The position numbers and the translations under genes were made by a program. A stretch of 64,000 nt of DNA from Peptococcus simiae (lineage in GTDB: Bacteria; Bacillota; Peptococcia; Peptococcales; Peptococcaceae), in NCBI RefSeq assembly GCF_046097595.1, contig NZ_JBJUVG010000001.1, positions 248,001 to 312,000 on the forward strand. The letters run 5' to 3'. The first letter of the stretch is position 1. Every line of letters begins with the position of its first letter. Positions 8,129 to 15,884 of the stretch are shown here, one piece after another. The notes under the pieces are model-generated. The model was not told where the DNA came from, ran no database searches, and saw nothing but the letters and a program-made list of their open reading frames with translations.

Positions 8129-9307
8129 TTAGCCGGAAAAGGCCTCACCTTCGGCCGGGGCCGGTGCGGCGGCTGTCTGGTCAGGCGCCGGGCTGGACCA
8201 GGCCGATGCCTGGCCTTGGGCATGGGTAGCAGCCGGGGCGGCGTAGCCGGTTCCGGCGTAGGCCTGGGGCACTGTGGCGGGCTCTGTATAGGCGCCTTCA
8301 TCTGCCGGGGCACTACTGGGGACATTGAGTTCCGGTGGGCCCTGGGTCTGGTCGCTACCATAGCCATAGCTGACCGGGGTTTGGTAGGCATAGTCTACCA
8401 GGCTCAACTCGTCCCCGGTCCAGGGGGTCCCCTTGGGATACTCCTTGTTCAGCATATTGATGATCCCTTCCCGGGAGGGGATGTAGTAGGAAATCTCATC
8501 AATATAATCCGGAGACCCGGGGAGCATAAACATCTTCAACTGGTCGCCGGTCAGGTCAATGTGCCGGAGCTGCTTGCCGAACCAGAGCATTTCAGACAGG
8601 GACATATCTGTATCCATGTCCTTGGAAACGACATTGGCCAGGGCCGGGAGCTTGGGCAGGGTGGATGGGTTAATGAGGGTCTTAGCCAGGGCCTTGAAGA
8701 AGATTTGCTGGGCCTGGATTCGGGATAAGTCCCCACCGGCATAGCCGGCCCGGTAACGGACAAAGCCCAGGGCCTTTTTCCCGTTTAAGACCTGGTCACC
8801 GGCCTTGATATTGATTTCCAGGTCCTGGTAGGGGTCTAAATAGTATAAGTCATTGGGGACCTTCATGGGCACGCCGCCTAAGGCGTCAATGGCCGCTTCA
8901 AAGCCCTCAAAGGTGGTGACCACATAGCGGTCAATGGCCAGGCCGGTGAGCATGGTGATTTCCTTTTTGGTCTGCTCGATGTCCGCCAAGTGGTGGTGGC
9001 TGTAGGCCGCATTGAGCTTAGGGATACCTCGGTCGGTCCGGCTCATGGTATCCCGGGGCAGGGAAAGGAGCTTAACCTGGCCCTTGGCGGCGTCAAAGGT
9101 TACCAGGACCATGACATCGGCATTTTCCAGGGTACCGTCTGTGCCGCAGAGTAAGATATTGTAGCTTTCATCACTTGAGAGGGGGTCTTCCTCGACCGGG
9201 GCTTCACTGGGGGCCTTGGGCAGGAAGGTATAGGCCGCGATGGCCAGGCCGGCAAAGACGGCCAGCACACATAAGAGCGCGACTAAAATAGACTTTAAGG
9301 TCTTCAT
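8129..9307 (-). CDS. LytR-CpsA-Psr (LCP) family cell-wall glycopolymer ligase
   Basis: LCP proteins transfer wall teichoic acid or other glycopolymers from a lipid carrier to peptidoglycan. The 392-residue protein has a short cytoplasmic start, one membrane helix (about 7-28) and the LCP domain with SDESYNILLCGTD, LVTFDAAKGQVKLLSLPRDT and LGGVPMKVPND, plus conserved Arg residues (FVRYRAGYAGGDLSRIQAQQ). The last 70 residues are Ala/Pro/Gln-rich and of low complexity, which is unusual and may lie in the wall. ATG 9307 follows AGGAGG. It lies eight bases after mutY and is probably co-transcribed with it. Confidence 0.88.
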   Translation of the reverse strand: MKTLKSILVALLCVLAVFAGLAIAAYTFLPKAPSEAPVEEDPLSSDESYNILLCGTDGTLENADVMVLVTFDAAKGQVKLLSLPRDTMSRTDRGIPKLNAAYSHHHLADIEQTKKEITMLTGLAIDRYVVTTFEGFEAAIDALGGVPMKVPNDLYYLDPYQDLEINIKAGDQVLNGKKALGFVRYRAGYAGGDLSRIQAQQIFFKALAKTLINPSTLPKLPALANVVSKDMDTDMSLSEMLWFGKQLRHIDLTGDQLKMFMLPGSPDYIDEISYYIPSREGIINMLNKEYPKGTPWTGDELSLVDYAYQTPVSYGYGSDQTQGPPELNVPSSAPADEGAYTEPATVPQAYAGTGYAAPAATHAQGQASAWSSPAPDQTAAAPAPAEGEAFSG

Positions 9308-9315
9308 GATGCCTC

Positions 9316-10374
9316 CTAAAAAGCAGTATCTTTATTAACTTGAGCCAGCCAGGGTGCAAAGGCACTGGGCAGGCTGAGCTCCTGGTTCAAGACCTCTCGG
9401 CTGACCCATTGGCCGCCTGCCAGGCATGGCGCCTGCTGGCAGGTGACCAGAAAGGCCTCCATCTGCCATTCCAAATGGGTAAAGAGGTGGGTGCTGGCCC
9501 CCAGATAAGCGGGCGCCTCCGGCGCAAAGCCCAGGTCATCTAAATGGGCCTGGACTGCCTGGGCGGATAGGTGCCCATCCAGCCGGGGAAATTCCCATAG
9601 GCCGGCCAGGAGTCCCTTGGCCGGGCGGCGCCGGACATACACCTTCTTATTATAGCGTAAAAGAAGTACTGTGTAGGTATGAATTTTGCGTTTGGCTTTT
9701 TTTCCCCGCCGGGGCAGGTCCTGGGTCCGGCCCCGGGCATGGGCCAGGCAGCCCGCCTGCCAGGGGCAGGAGGGGCAGCGGGGGCTCTTGGGAATACAGA
9801 TGGTGGCGCCCAGGTCCATCAGGGCCTGGTTAAAGTCCCCGGGCCGGTGGGCCGGTACCAACCGGTCGGCCAGGGGGGTGTAGTGGGCCCGGCTCTTACT
9901 GGTATTAACCGGGGTCTCATCGGCGGTGAGCCGGCTTAAAATCCGCATGACATTTCCATCCACAGCCGGGGTCCGTTCCCCAAAGGCGATAGAGGCCACA
10001 GCCCCGGCGGTATAGGGGCCAATCCCCGGCAACTTAATCAGGTCCGCTGCCCGGTCCGGTAGTTCACCGGCTGTCTCCCGGACCATTTTTTCGGCAGCGG
10101 CCTTGAGGTGGCGGGCCCGGCTATAGTAGCCCAGCCCCTGCCAGAGTTTATTCAGCCGGTCCTGGTCCACAGCAGCCAGGGCCTGGACCGTCGGCAGCTC
10201 AGCCATAAAGCGTTCATAATATGGAATGACCGTCGCCACCTGGGTTTGCTGGAGCATAATCTCCGAGACCCAAATGCGGTAGGGGTCCGGACTTTCCCGC
10301 CAGGGGAGCTGGCGGCCATGCTGGTCATACCAGGTCAGGAGCCGGTCAACTAAATCTGGAATAGCTAAAGTCAT
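9316..10374 (-). CDS. mutY: A/G-specific adenine glycosylase MutY
   Basis: MutY removes adenine mispaired with 8-oxoguanine. The 352-residue protein has the catalytic Glu region SEIMLQQTQV, the helix-hairpin-helix LPGIGPYTAGAV, the catalytic Asp in AVDGNVMRIL, and the iron-sulfur loop C-x6-C-x2-C-x5-C (CIPKSPRCPSCPWQAGC). A C-terminal Nudix-like 8-oxoG recognition domain follows (about 225-345). The start at 10374 has GAGGAG upstream. It leads a two-gene unit with the LCP gene. Confidence 0.95.
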   Translation of the reverse strand: MTLAIPDLVDRLLTWYDQHGRQLPWRESPDPYRIWVSEIMLQQTQVATVIPYYERFMAELPTVQALAAVDQDRLNKLWQGLGYYSRARHLKAAAEKMVRETAGELPDRAADLIKLPGIGPYTAGAVASIAFGERTPAVDGNVMRILSRLTADETPVNTSKSRAHYTPLADRLVPAHRPGDFNQALMDLGATICIPKSPRCPSCPWQAGCLAHARGRTQDLPRRGKKAKRKIHTYTVLLLRYNKKVYVRRRPAKGLLAGLWEFPRLDGHLSAQAVQAHLDDLGFAPEAPAYLGASTHLFTHLEWQMEAFLVTCQQAPCLAGGQWVSREVLNQELSLPSAFAPWLAQVNKDTAF

Positions 10375-10510
10375 AGGTCACTCCTCAAAATACGTGTCCT
10401 CCATATGGTAGACAGTTTTTGACCCTGTGTCAACTGGGTATGACAAGAAGGCAGGGACAGGTAAAAGCATAAAAAATTATAATGACAGAATTATATGCCC
10501 CTAAAGGCCT

Positions 10511-10538
10511 TTGATGAAAAATGATTTAGTGCTATAAT
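10511..10538 (+). promoter_or_regulatory. Promoter of a small transcription unit
   Basis: TTGATG (10511-10516) and a perfect TATAAT (10533-10538) are 16 bases apart and lead into the small ORF and terminator below. Confidence 0.65.
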
Positions 10539-10586
10539 GTACCTGTTGAGAAGAGAGCGCTTTGGCACCTTGAAGGAGGTTTGCGG

Positions 10587-10658
10587 TTGTTTTACTCAAT
10601 GCATATTTTAAATACCCTAGCCTATCGTTTTGCCAGATTAAAAGCTGTAATGTTTTAA
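10587..10658 (+). CDS. Possible 23-residue small protein or leader peptide
   Basis: A short ORF opens with TTG seven bases after AAGGAGG (10573-10579) and encodes about 23 residues, M-F-Y-S-M-H-I-L-N-T-L-A-Y-R-F-A-R-L-K-A-V-M-F, hydrophobic with three basic residues. It sits between a strong promoter and an intrinsic terminator, so the transcript is only about 165 bases and independent. It may be a small membrane-active peptide, or the RNA itself may be the product. I know of no family match. Confidence 0.4.
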   Translation: MFYSMHILNTLAYRFARLKAVMF

Positions 10659-10677
10659 TTAACCTGACATACTTACA

Positions 10678-10709
10678 ACGCCCTACCGGAATGGAGGGCG
10701 TTTTTTTTT
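10678..10709 (+). terminator. Terminator of the small transcription unit
   Basis: ACGCCCT pairs with AGGGCGT across a short loop and is followed by a T9 run. Confidence 0.85.
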
Positions 10710-10933
10710 GCTTTATCCGCTCTAAATAGACAAATGATTATTATATATGGATGCAATTAAAAATACCAATGACGCCGTAAAAAGTCAATCCAGTGATCCT
10801 GTTTTATAGCTATAAAGTCTATATTGATGCAAAGAAAGGGTATTGTAAGTGATTAAACAAACGAATGAGTACAAGAAAATCATCCTGACTTGGAGAAAGT
10901 GAAAAAGGACACAATATAGGGACAAAAGACCAC

Positions 10934-10994
10934 TTGACAAGGACATTCCCATCTGTCAAAATACGCCTAACAAAGAATTGTTCGAACATTCTTT
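10934..10994 (+). promoter_or_regulatory. Control region of the AGCS symporter gene with operator-like palindrome
   Basis: The stretch 10710-11039 holds no gene. TTGACA at 10934-10939 could be a -35 box. The segment 10972-10994 is a near-perfect palindrome: AAAGAAT, one extra T, GTTCGAAC, then ATTCTTT. It lies 45 bases before the symporter start and looks like a repressor site. No known box is assigned. Confidence 0.45.
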
Positions 10995-11039
10995 ATATAT
11001 TTCATTGGGGAAAGACAACTGTGCTAGGGGGAAGGGAAG

Positions 11040-12446
11040 ATGGAATTATTAGTATTGATTAATAGTAAGATTGGTGCCTTTGTATGGGGCCCAATTATGT
11101 TGACGCTTTTATTAGGGACAGGCCTTTACCTGTCAATCCGGGGTGGCTTTATCCAGTTCCGCCACTTTGGCTTTGCCTTAAAAAAGACCCTGGGATCCCT
11201 CTTTGGGTCCAAAAAGGGACGGGAACGGGAGGCCCATAGCATTAGCCCCTTCCAGGCAGTCTCTACGGCCCTGGCCTCTACCGTCGGCACTGGGAATATT
11301 GTCGGCGTGGCAACGGCCATTACCCTTGGGGGGCCGGGGGCCGTCTTTTGGATGTGGGTATCCGCCCTCTTAGGGATGATGACCAAGTACTCGGAAATCG
11401 TCCTAGCGGTGAAGTTCCGTGAAAAGAACAAGCGGGGCGAGTATGTCGGTGGGCCCATGTACTATATCGCCAATGGCTTAAAACTCCCTTGGCTGGGCGC
11501 CTTATTTGCCCTTTTTGCGGCCTTTGCTTCTTTTGGGATCGGGAACATGACCCAGGCCAATTCCATTGCCGGGGCAGTGGAATCCTCCTTTGGTCTTAGC
11601 CCGACCATTACCGGGATTGTTTTAGCGGTCATTGTTGCTGTCGTTATCATCGGGGGAATCAACTCTATTGCCCGGGTCACAGAAATTATTGTACCAGGTA
11701 TGGCCTTATTTTATATCAGCTTTTCGCTTATTGTTCTGGTCCTCCATGCCGCTTATATTCCGGAAGCCATTAAATTAATCTTCACCTGCGCCTTTGCCCC
11801 CCAATCCGTTTTAGGGGGCGGAGTAGGCTACACTCTACTCCTGGCCATCCGCTACGGGGTTGCCCGGGGGGTCTTCTCTAACGAGGCCGGCTTGGGGTCT
11901 GCACCGATTGCCCATGCGGCTTCTTCTACCAAGGAACCGGTCGAGCAGGGCCTGTGGGGAATTTTTGAAGTCTTCATTGACACCATTGTGGTCTGTTCCA
12001 TGACAGCCCTGGTCATCTTAACGACCGTCGATAGCGCCGGCCGCTTTGTTTGGCAAGACCCTAACCTGGAAGGGGCTGCTCTGACCCTGACAGCCTTCAA
12101 ACATGGCCTGCCCGGCAACTTTGGAGCCATTGGCCTGACCCTGGGCCTGACCCTCTTCGCTGTTTCAACCATTTTCGGTTGGTCCTACTATGGGGATAAG
12201 GCAGTCGAGTATCTCTTCCGGAAAACCCGGTTTACGGCCCAGGCCTCCTTGGTCTACCGACTCATCTTTGTCTGTGCCGTCTTCTTAGGGTCCATCGGTG
12301 GTCTCCACCTGGTATGGGATATTGCCGATACCTTAAACGGCCTCATGGCTATCCCCAACTTAATTGGGGTCCTGCTCCTGTCCGGCGTGGTTATTAAAGA
12401 GACCAAGTCCTACTTCCGCCGGGTGAAAAATGGGAGCCTGGATTAA
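11040..12446 (+). CDS. Sodium:alanine/glycine symporter (AGCS family)
   Basis: This 468-residue inner-membrane protein with about ten helices takes up alanine or glycine with Na+. Family landmarks are STALASTVGTGNIVGVATAI, the GGPGAVFWMWVSALLGM segment, GGPMYYIANG and FSNEAGLGSAPIAHAA. The start ATG 11040 follows a GGGGGAAGGGAAG stretch acting as ribosome binding site. The gene is transcribed alone, with a terminator immediately after it. Together with the alanine racemase and amino acid permease further on, it points to active use of alanine, but there is no shared operon. Confidence 0.92.
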   Translation: MELLVLINSKIGAFVWGPIMLTLLLGTGLYLSIRGGFIQFRHFGFALKKTLGSLFGSKKGREREAHSISPFQAVSTALASTVGTGNIVGVATAITLGGPGAVFWMWVSALLGMMTKYSEIVLAVKFREKNKRGEYVGGPMYYIANGLKLPWLGALFALFAAFASFGIGNMTQANSIAGAVESSFGLSPTITGIVLAVIVAVVIIGGINSIARVTEIIVPGMALFYISFSLIVLVLHAAYIPEAIKLIFTCAFAPQSVLGGGVGYTLLLAIRYGVARGVFSNEAGLGSAPIAHAASSTKEPVEQGLWGIFEVFIDTIVVCSMTALVILTTVDSAGRFVWQDPNLEGAALTLTAFKHGLPGNFGAIGLTLGLTLFAVSTIFGWSYYGDKAVEYLFRKTRFTAQASLVYRLIFVCAVFLGSIGGLHLVWDIADTLNGLMAIPNLIGVLLLSGVVIKETKSYFRRVKNGSLD

Positions 12447-12452
12447 TTTTGA

Positions 12453-12482
12453 AAGGTGCCTTGTCTTAAGGCACCTTTTTTC
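12453..12482 (+). terminator. Terminator of the AGCS symporter gene
   Basis: AAGGTGCCTT pairs with AAGGCACCTT across GTCT, followed by a T run. Confidence 0.85.
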
Positions 12483-12571
12483 TATCCGGGGCGGGGATAG
12501 ATAGCTTTTTACCTGCTCTTTCGGTATAATTAGGACTGACAATGTATGAGATGAATAAGGAGGACAAGAAG

Positions 12572-13150
12572 ATGGATAAACGTGTATGCGTATTACTGGC
12601 TCCCGGCTATGAGGAAGTGGAAGCCCTGACCCCGGTTGATTACCTGCGTCGGGCCGGCCTGGTGGTCGATGTGGTTTCTACGACCGAGGATATTGCTGTC
12701 GAAAGTTCCCACAAGGTCATTGTCCAGGCCGATACTTTTTTAGATGATATCCAGGCCAAGGACTACGCCCTGGTGGTCATTCCCGGCGGCCTGCCCGGGG
12801 CCCCTAACCTGGCGGCTAACCCCAAGGTGATTGATCTCCTTCAGGCTGTTTATGAGCAAGGGGACTATGTAGCAGCTCTCTGTGCCGGGCCGATTGTCTT
12901 AGAAAAGGCCGGTCTTTTAAAGGGTCGGGCCTGCACCTGCTTCCCGGGCGTCGAAGACAAACTTGAAAGCAAGGGGACCTTTAAGACCGATACTGTGGTC
13001 CGGGATGACCGGGTCATTACTTCTCGAGGCGCCGGGGCAGCCGGCTACTTCAGCCTGGCCCTCATTGAGGCCCTGGTCGGCCCGGAAAAGGTGGCAGAAG
13101 TGAAAAAAGCCGTTGTGATGGATATCGTTGAAGACAATCTCAGAGGCTAA
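12572..13150 (+). CDS. DJ-1/PfpI family protein
   Basis: This 192-residue protein of the DJ-1/ThiJ/PfpI superfamily has the start VCVLLAPGYEEVEALTPVDY, the conserved Glu near residue 15, and the nucleophile elbow ALCAGP with the reactive Cys. YajL/DJ-1 members act in protection against oxidative or carbonyl damage; the true activity here is not known. ATG 12572 is chosen because AAGGAGG lies eight bases before it. The PBP gene starts five bases after its stop, so the two are probably co-transcribed. Confidence 0.88.
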   Translation: MDKRVCVLLAPGYEEVEALTPVDYLRRAGLVVDVVSTTEDIAVESSHKVIVQADTFLDDIQAKDYALVVIPGGLPGAPNLAANPKVIDLLQAVYEQGDYVAALCAGPIVLEKAGLLKGRACTCFPGVEDKLESKGTFKTDTVVRDDRVITSRGAGAAGYFSLALIEALVGPEKVAEVKKAVVMDIVEDNLRG

Positions 13151-13155
13151 TATTA

Positions 13156-15009
13156 ATGAAGCAAGTGTTAAAAAAAGTCACCCGTTCGCTTCTACCGGCC
13201 CTGGCCACCGGCCTGGTCCTGGCCGGGCTGACCCTGGGCCTGACCGCTTGTGGTGATGACCCGGCCGATGCGGCCATTGATGGCCTCATTGCCACCCTGC
13301 AAGAGGGGGACCCGGCCGCCATCCACGCCATCATGACCCCTAAGAGCCAGGCCAAGTACCCGGTGGAAACCATGGCCGACAGGCAAAACCATGTCCACCA
13401 GGCCCTGGCTGTGGATAAGGTTCTTTATAAGAATTTTAAGGAAGACCGCCGGGCCTCAACCGATGACCGCCGGGTCTATACCGGTAAGCTCGTCCTGGAA
13501 GGAGACTATGGCAGCCTGGAAAGAGACCTGGCCCTGACCTTTTTGCCCACCGGGTCTGAAGAAGCCCCCTGGCAACTGGAATGGAAGCCGGAAGTCCTTT
13601 TCCCGGGCCTCAAAGATGGCAATGACCTGGTCGTCAAAAGTAAGCCCGCCCACCGGGGCACCATCTATGACCGCAATGGGGTGGTCCTGGCTGAAGACGC
13701 AGAAGTGAGCCGAAGCTACCCCTATGGGGTCATTACCGCCCCGGCGCTGGGCTTTGTTCGGGCGGTGACCGAAAGCGAACAGGCTGCCGGCCACTTTAAA
13801 AAGTATCCCCTGGGTACGGAAGTGGGTCGGGCCGGCCTGGAAAAGGCCTATAACGACATCTTAAGCGGCCGGAACGGCATCCAGGTCACCCTATCCGATG
13901 ACCCCAAGACCATCCTGGTGAAAACCGAACCGGAAGCGGGCCAGGACATCACCACCACCCTGGACATCCGGGCCCAGGAGGCCGCCTATAACCAGATCAA
14001 CGGGGAGTTCGGCGCTGTTGTCGCCGCCAACCCGCAAAATGGCGATATGCTGGCCCTGGTTGACTCTCCCTCCTATGACCCCCACACCTGGCTGGATACC
14101 AACATGACCGATGACGACTACCAGAACGCTGTCAGCAACGGCCTGGCCCCCCTAAAGGGAGTCTACGCCATGGCCTTTACCCCCGGGTCCACCCAGAAGC
14201 TCTTTACGGCCGTCATTGGCCTCCATGACGGGGTCCTTACCCATGACAATGGCTATGAAATCTACGGAGAAACCTGGCAGCCCCCAGTGGGCTGGGGCGG
14301 TTATAAGGTCCGCCGGGTAACCCCCATTAACGGCTTTATCAACCTCCACCAGGCCCTCATCTCCTCCGACAATATTTTCTTTGCCAGAACCGGCCTGGAC
14401 CTGGGTCCCCAGCGGTTGGTGGAAGGCTTGGAACACATGGGCTACGCCCAAAAGGTGCCCGGCAAACTGGCTGTAGAAACCAGCCAGGTCACCGAGCAGG
14501 GCTATATTGACCAGGACCATGAAACCGCCGTCGCCGATACCTCTTACGGCCAGTACCAGCTCCAGATGACCCCCTACCAGATGACCATGACCTACGGTCT
14601 CCTGGCCAACGGGGGCAAAATCATGGTCCCACGGCTCCTTTTAAATGAAGAAAGTCAGGTCTGGATCGACAACCTGGCCAGCGCTGAAGACCTAGCCTAC
14701 CTCAACAAGGCCTTGCGCCAGGCCGTCACCATCACCCACCCGGTGGCAAACCGGTCCTATGCGGCCATGACCGGGAAGACAGGGACCGCTGAAGTTGGTC
14801 CGAAAGGCAGCATTAACCTGGGTTGGTTCTCCGGCTATGATCAAAATAACCCGGATTTAATGATGACCGTTATGATCAATAATGTCCAAAACCGGGGCGG
14901 GAGTGACGTGAACTGTGCCTACTTTGGCCGGATCATGGATACCCTATACGCCGATGGCCCTTATAGCCCGGATATCCCCAAAGCAAGCGATAAAAAAGAA
15001 AAAGAATAG
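13156..15009 (+). CDS. Class B penicillin-binding protein, lipoprotein, PBP2a/PBP3-like
   Basis: This transpeptidase cross-links peptidoglycan outside the membrane. The signal peptide ends in a lipobox (LTAC, Cys about residue 31), so it should be a lipoprotein. An NTF2-like domain (about 35-150), as in MecA-type proteins, precedes the PBP dimerisation domain (KPAHRGTIYDRNGVVLAE) and the transpeptidase domain with STQK (about 345), SSDN (about 403) and KTGT (about 541). At 617 residues it is a usual length. The MecA-type N-terminus is common in low-affinity PBPs of Bacillota, but resistance cannot be inferred. It follows the DJ-1 gene closely. Confidence 0.9.
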   Translation: MKQVLKKVTRSLLPALATGLVLAGLTLGLTACGDDPADAAIDGLIATLQEGDPAAIHAIMTPKSQAKYPVETMADRQNHVHQALAVDKVLYKNFKEDRRASTDDRRVYTGKLVLEGDYGSLERDLALTFLPTGSEEAPWQLEWKPEVLFPGLKDGNDLVVKSKPAHRGTIYDRNGVVLAEDAEVSRSYPYGVITAPALGFVRAVTESEQAAGHFKKYPLGTEVGRAGLEKAYNDILSGRNGIQVTLSDDPKTILVKTEPEAGQDITTTLDIRAQEAAYNQINGEFGAVVAANPQNGDMLALVDSPSYDPHTWLDTNMTDDDYQNAVSNGLAPLKGVYAMAFTPGSTQKLFTAVIGLHDGVLTHDNGYEIYGETWQPPVGWGGYKVRRVTPINGFINLHQALISSDNIFFARTGLDLGPQRLVEGLEHMGYAQKVPGKLAVETSQVTEQGYIDQDHETAVADTSYGQYQLQMTPYQMTMTYGLLANGGKIMVPRLLLNEESQVWIDNLASAEDLAYLNKALRQAVTITHPVANRSYAAMTGKTGTAEVGPKGSINLGWFSGYDQNNPDLMMTVMINNVQNRGGSDVNCAYFGRIMDTLYADGPYSPDIPKASDKKEKE

Positions 15010-15022
15010 CCCTCAAGCATCT

Positions 15023-15058
15023 GCCACCACCGGCCCTAAACCAGGTCGGTGGCTTTTT
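15023..15058 (+). terminator. Terminator of the PBP gene
   Basis: GCCACC (15023-15028) pairs with GGTGGC (15048-15053), with more pairing inside and a T5 run after it. Confidence 0.7.
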
Positions 15059-15127
15059 ATGTCAAGGTCAGAACCAGGCCAGGTCAGGGGTCTGTAAAAT
15101 AATTTTATTAAATGTCGCTAACTCTGG

Positions 15128-15156
15128 TTGACATTAAATGTTATTAATGTTAAATT
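15128..15156 (+). promoter_or_regulatory. feo operon promoter overlapped by an inverted repeat
   Basis: TTGACA (15128-15133) and TAAATT (15151-15156) form a promoter with 17-base spacing. The same bases make a 10-base inverted repeat TTGACATTAA (15128-15137) / TTAATGTTAA (15144-15153) with one mismatch. A repressor bound here would block RNA polymerase. A metal-sensing regulator such as Fur or a DtxR-type protein is likely for a feo operon, but the sequence is not a standard Fur box. Confidence 0.5.
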
Positions 15157-15266
15157 AGGTATGTTATCAGCAGGCAACTAACTGATATCAAAAAATGTTT
15201 ACCGGGTAATGATTTATCCGTTGGAGTTGTCACTTAGGTGGCGGCATAATAGTCAGGAGGACAATT

Positions 15267-15554
15267 ATGAGTTTTGTACAAGGTGCAGCAGAAGGCAGCC
15301 TTCCCGCATCGACATCTGCCAGCCTGAAGGGTATGCGGATGCCCTTGCTGCAAGTTCAACGCGGTGAAACCGTTCGCGTGGTTAAAATCGGGGGTAAAGA
15401 CGCCACCCGACGCCACCTAACAGAACTGGGTTTTACCCCGGATGCAGAAGTGACCGTTGTTTCACAGGCCAATGGCCATTTTATTTGCGAAGTCAAAGGT
15501 GTGCGTGTCGGTATTGATACGGAATTGGCCGGCCGCATCACTGTCATTGCTTAA
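15267..15554 (+). CDS. feoA: FeoA domain protein, first copy
   Basis: This small protein of 95 residues has an SH3-like FeoA domain (about 28-95: MPLLQVQRGETVRVVKIGGK, then HLTELGFTPDAEVTVVSQ). FeoA is thought to act on the cytoplasmic side with FeoB in ferrous iron uptake. The first 25 residues are extra compared with a minimal FeoA. ATG 15267 follows AGGAGG. It opens the operon feoA-feoA-feoB-Cys-rich peptide; two FeoA copies before FeoB are common in Clostridia. Confidence 0.88.
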   Translation: MSFVQGAAEGSLPASTSASLKGMRMPLLQVQRGETVRVVKIGGKDATRRHLTELGFTPDAEVTVVSQANGHFICEVKGVRVGIDTELAGRITVIA

Positions 15555-15571
15555 GAAAAGGAGTGAGGGCT

Positions 15572-15805
15572 GTGGGAGAAACCCGCACCTTAAAAGATCT
15601 GCAAGTCGGTGACCAAGTGATGATTTCTAAAATCACCGGCGAAGGGGCCGTCCGTCGTCGCCTCATGGATATGGGCCTGACACGGGGCACCCAAGTGTAC
15701 GTGCGTAAGGTAGCCCCCCTGGGTGACCCTATTGAAGTCACCATTCGTGGCTACGAGCTATCTTTACGTAAGGATGAGGCTGAGCATGTAGAGGTCGACG
15801 GTTAG
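15572..15805 (+). CDS. feoA: FeoA domain protein, second copy
   Basis: A second FeoA domain of about 77 residues: TLKDLQVGDQVMISKITGEG, RRRLMDMGLTRGTQVYV and GDPIEVTIRGYELSLRKDEA. It lacks any N-terminal extension and is closer to the canonical FeoA than the first copy. GTG 15572 lies nine bases after AAAGGAG; the GTG at 15563 is too close to that site. It stands between the first feoA and feoB in the ferrous iron uptake operon. Confidence 0.88.
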   Translation: MGETRTLKDLQVGDQVMISKITGEGAVRRRLMDMGLTRGTQVYVRKVAPLGDPIEVTIRGYELSLRKDEAEHVEVDG

Positions 15806-15884
15806 ACCGGTCGGCCTTTTCTAAACGGATCGAATTAGCCAATGCTTATTAAAAATGGGTATAAAAGAAAAAGGAGGGTATATT

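Noticed and set aside
10540..11039. Glycine riboswitch before the alanine/glycine symporter gene
   Set aside because: Such transporters often have one, and GAAGGAGG with TTTGC looked suggestive, but the conserved tandem aptamer cores are absent and the segment is better read as a ribosome binding site with a terminator 100 bases later.
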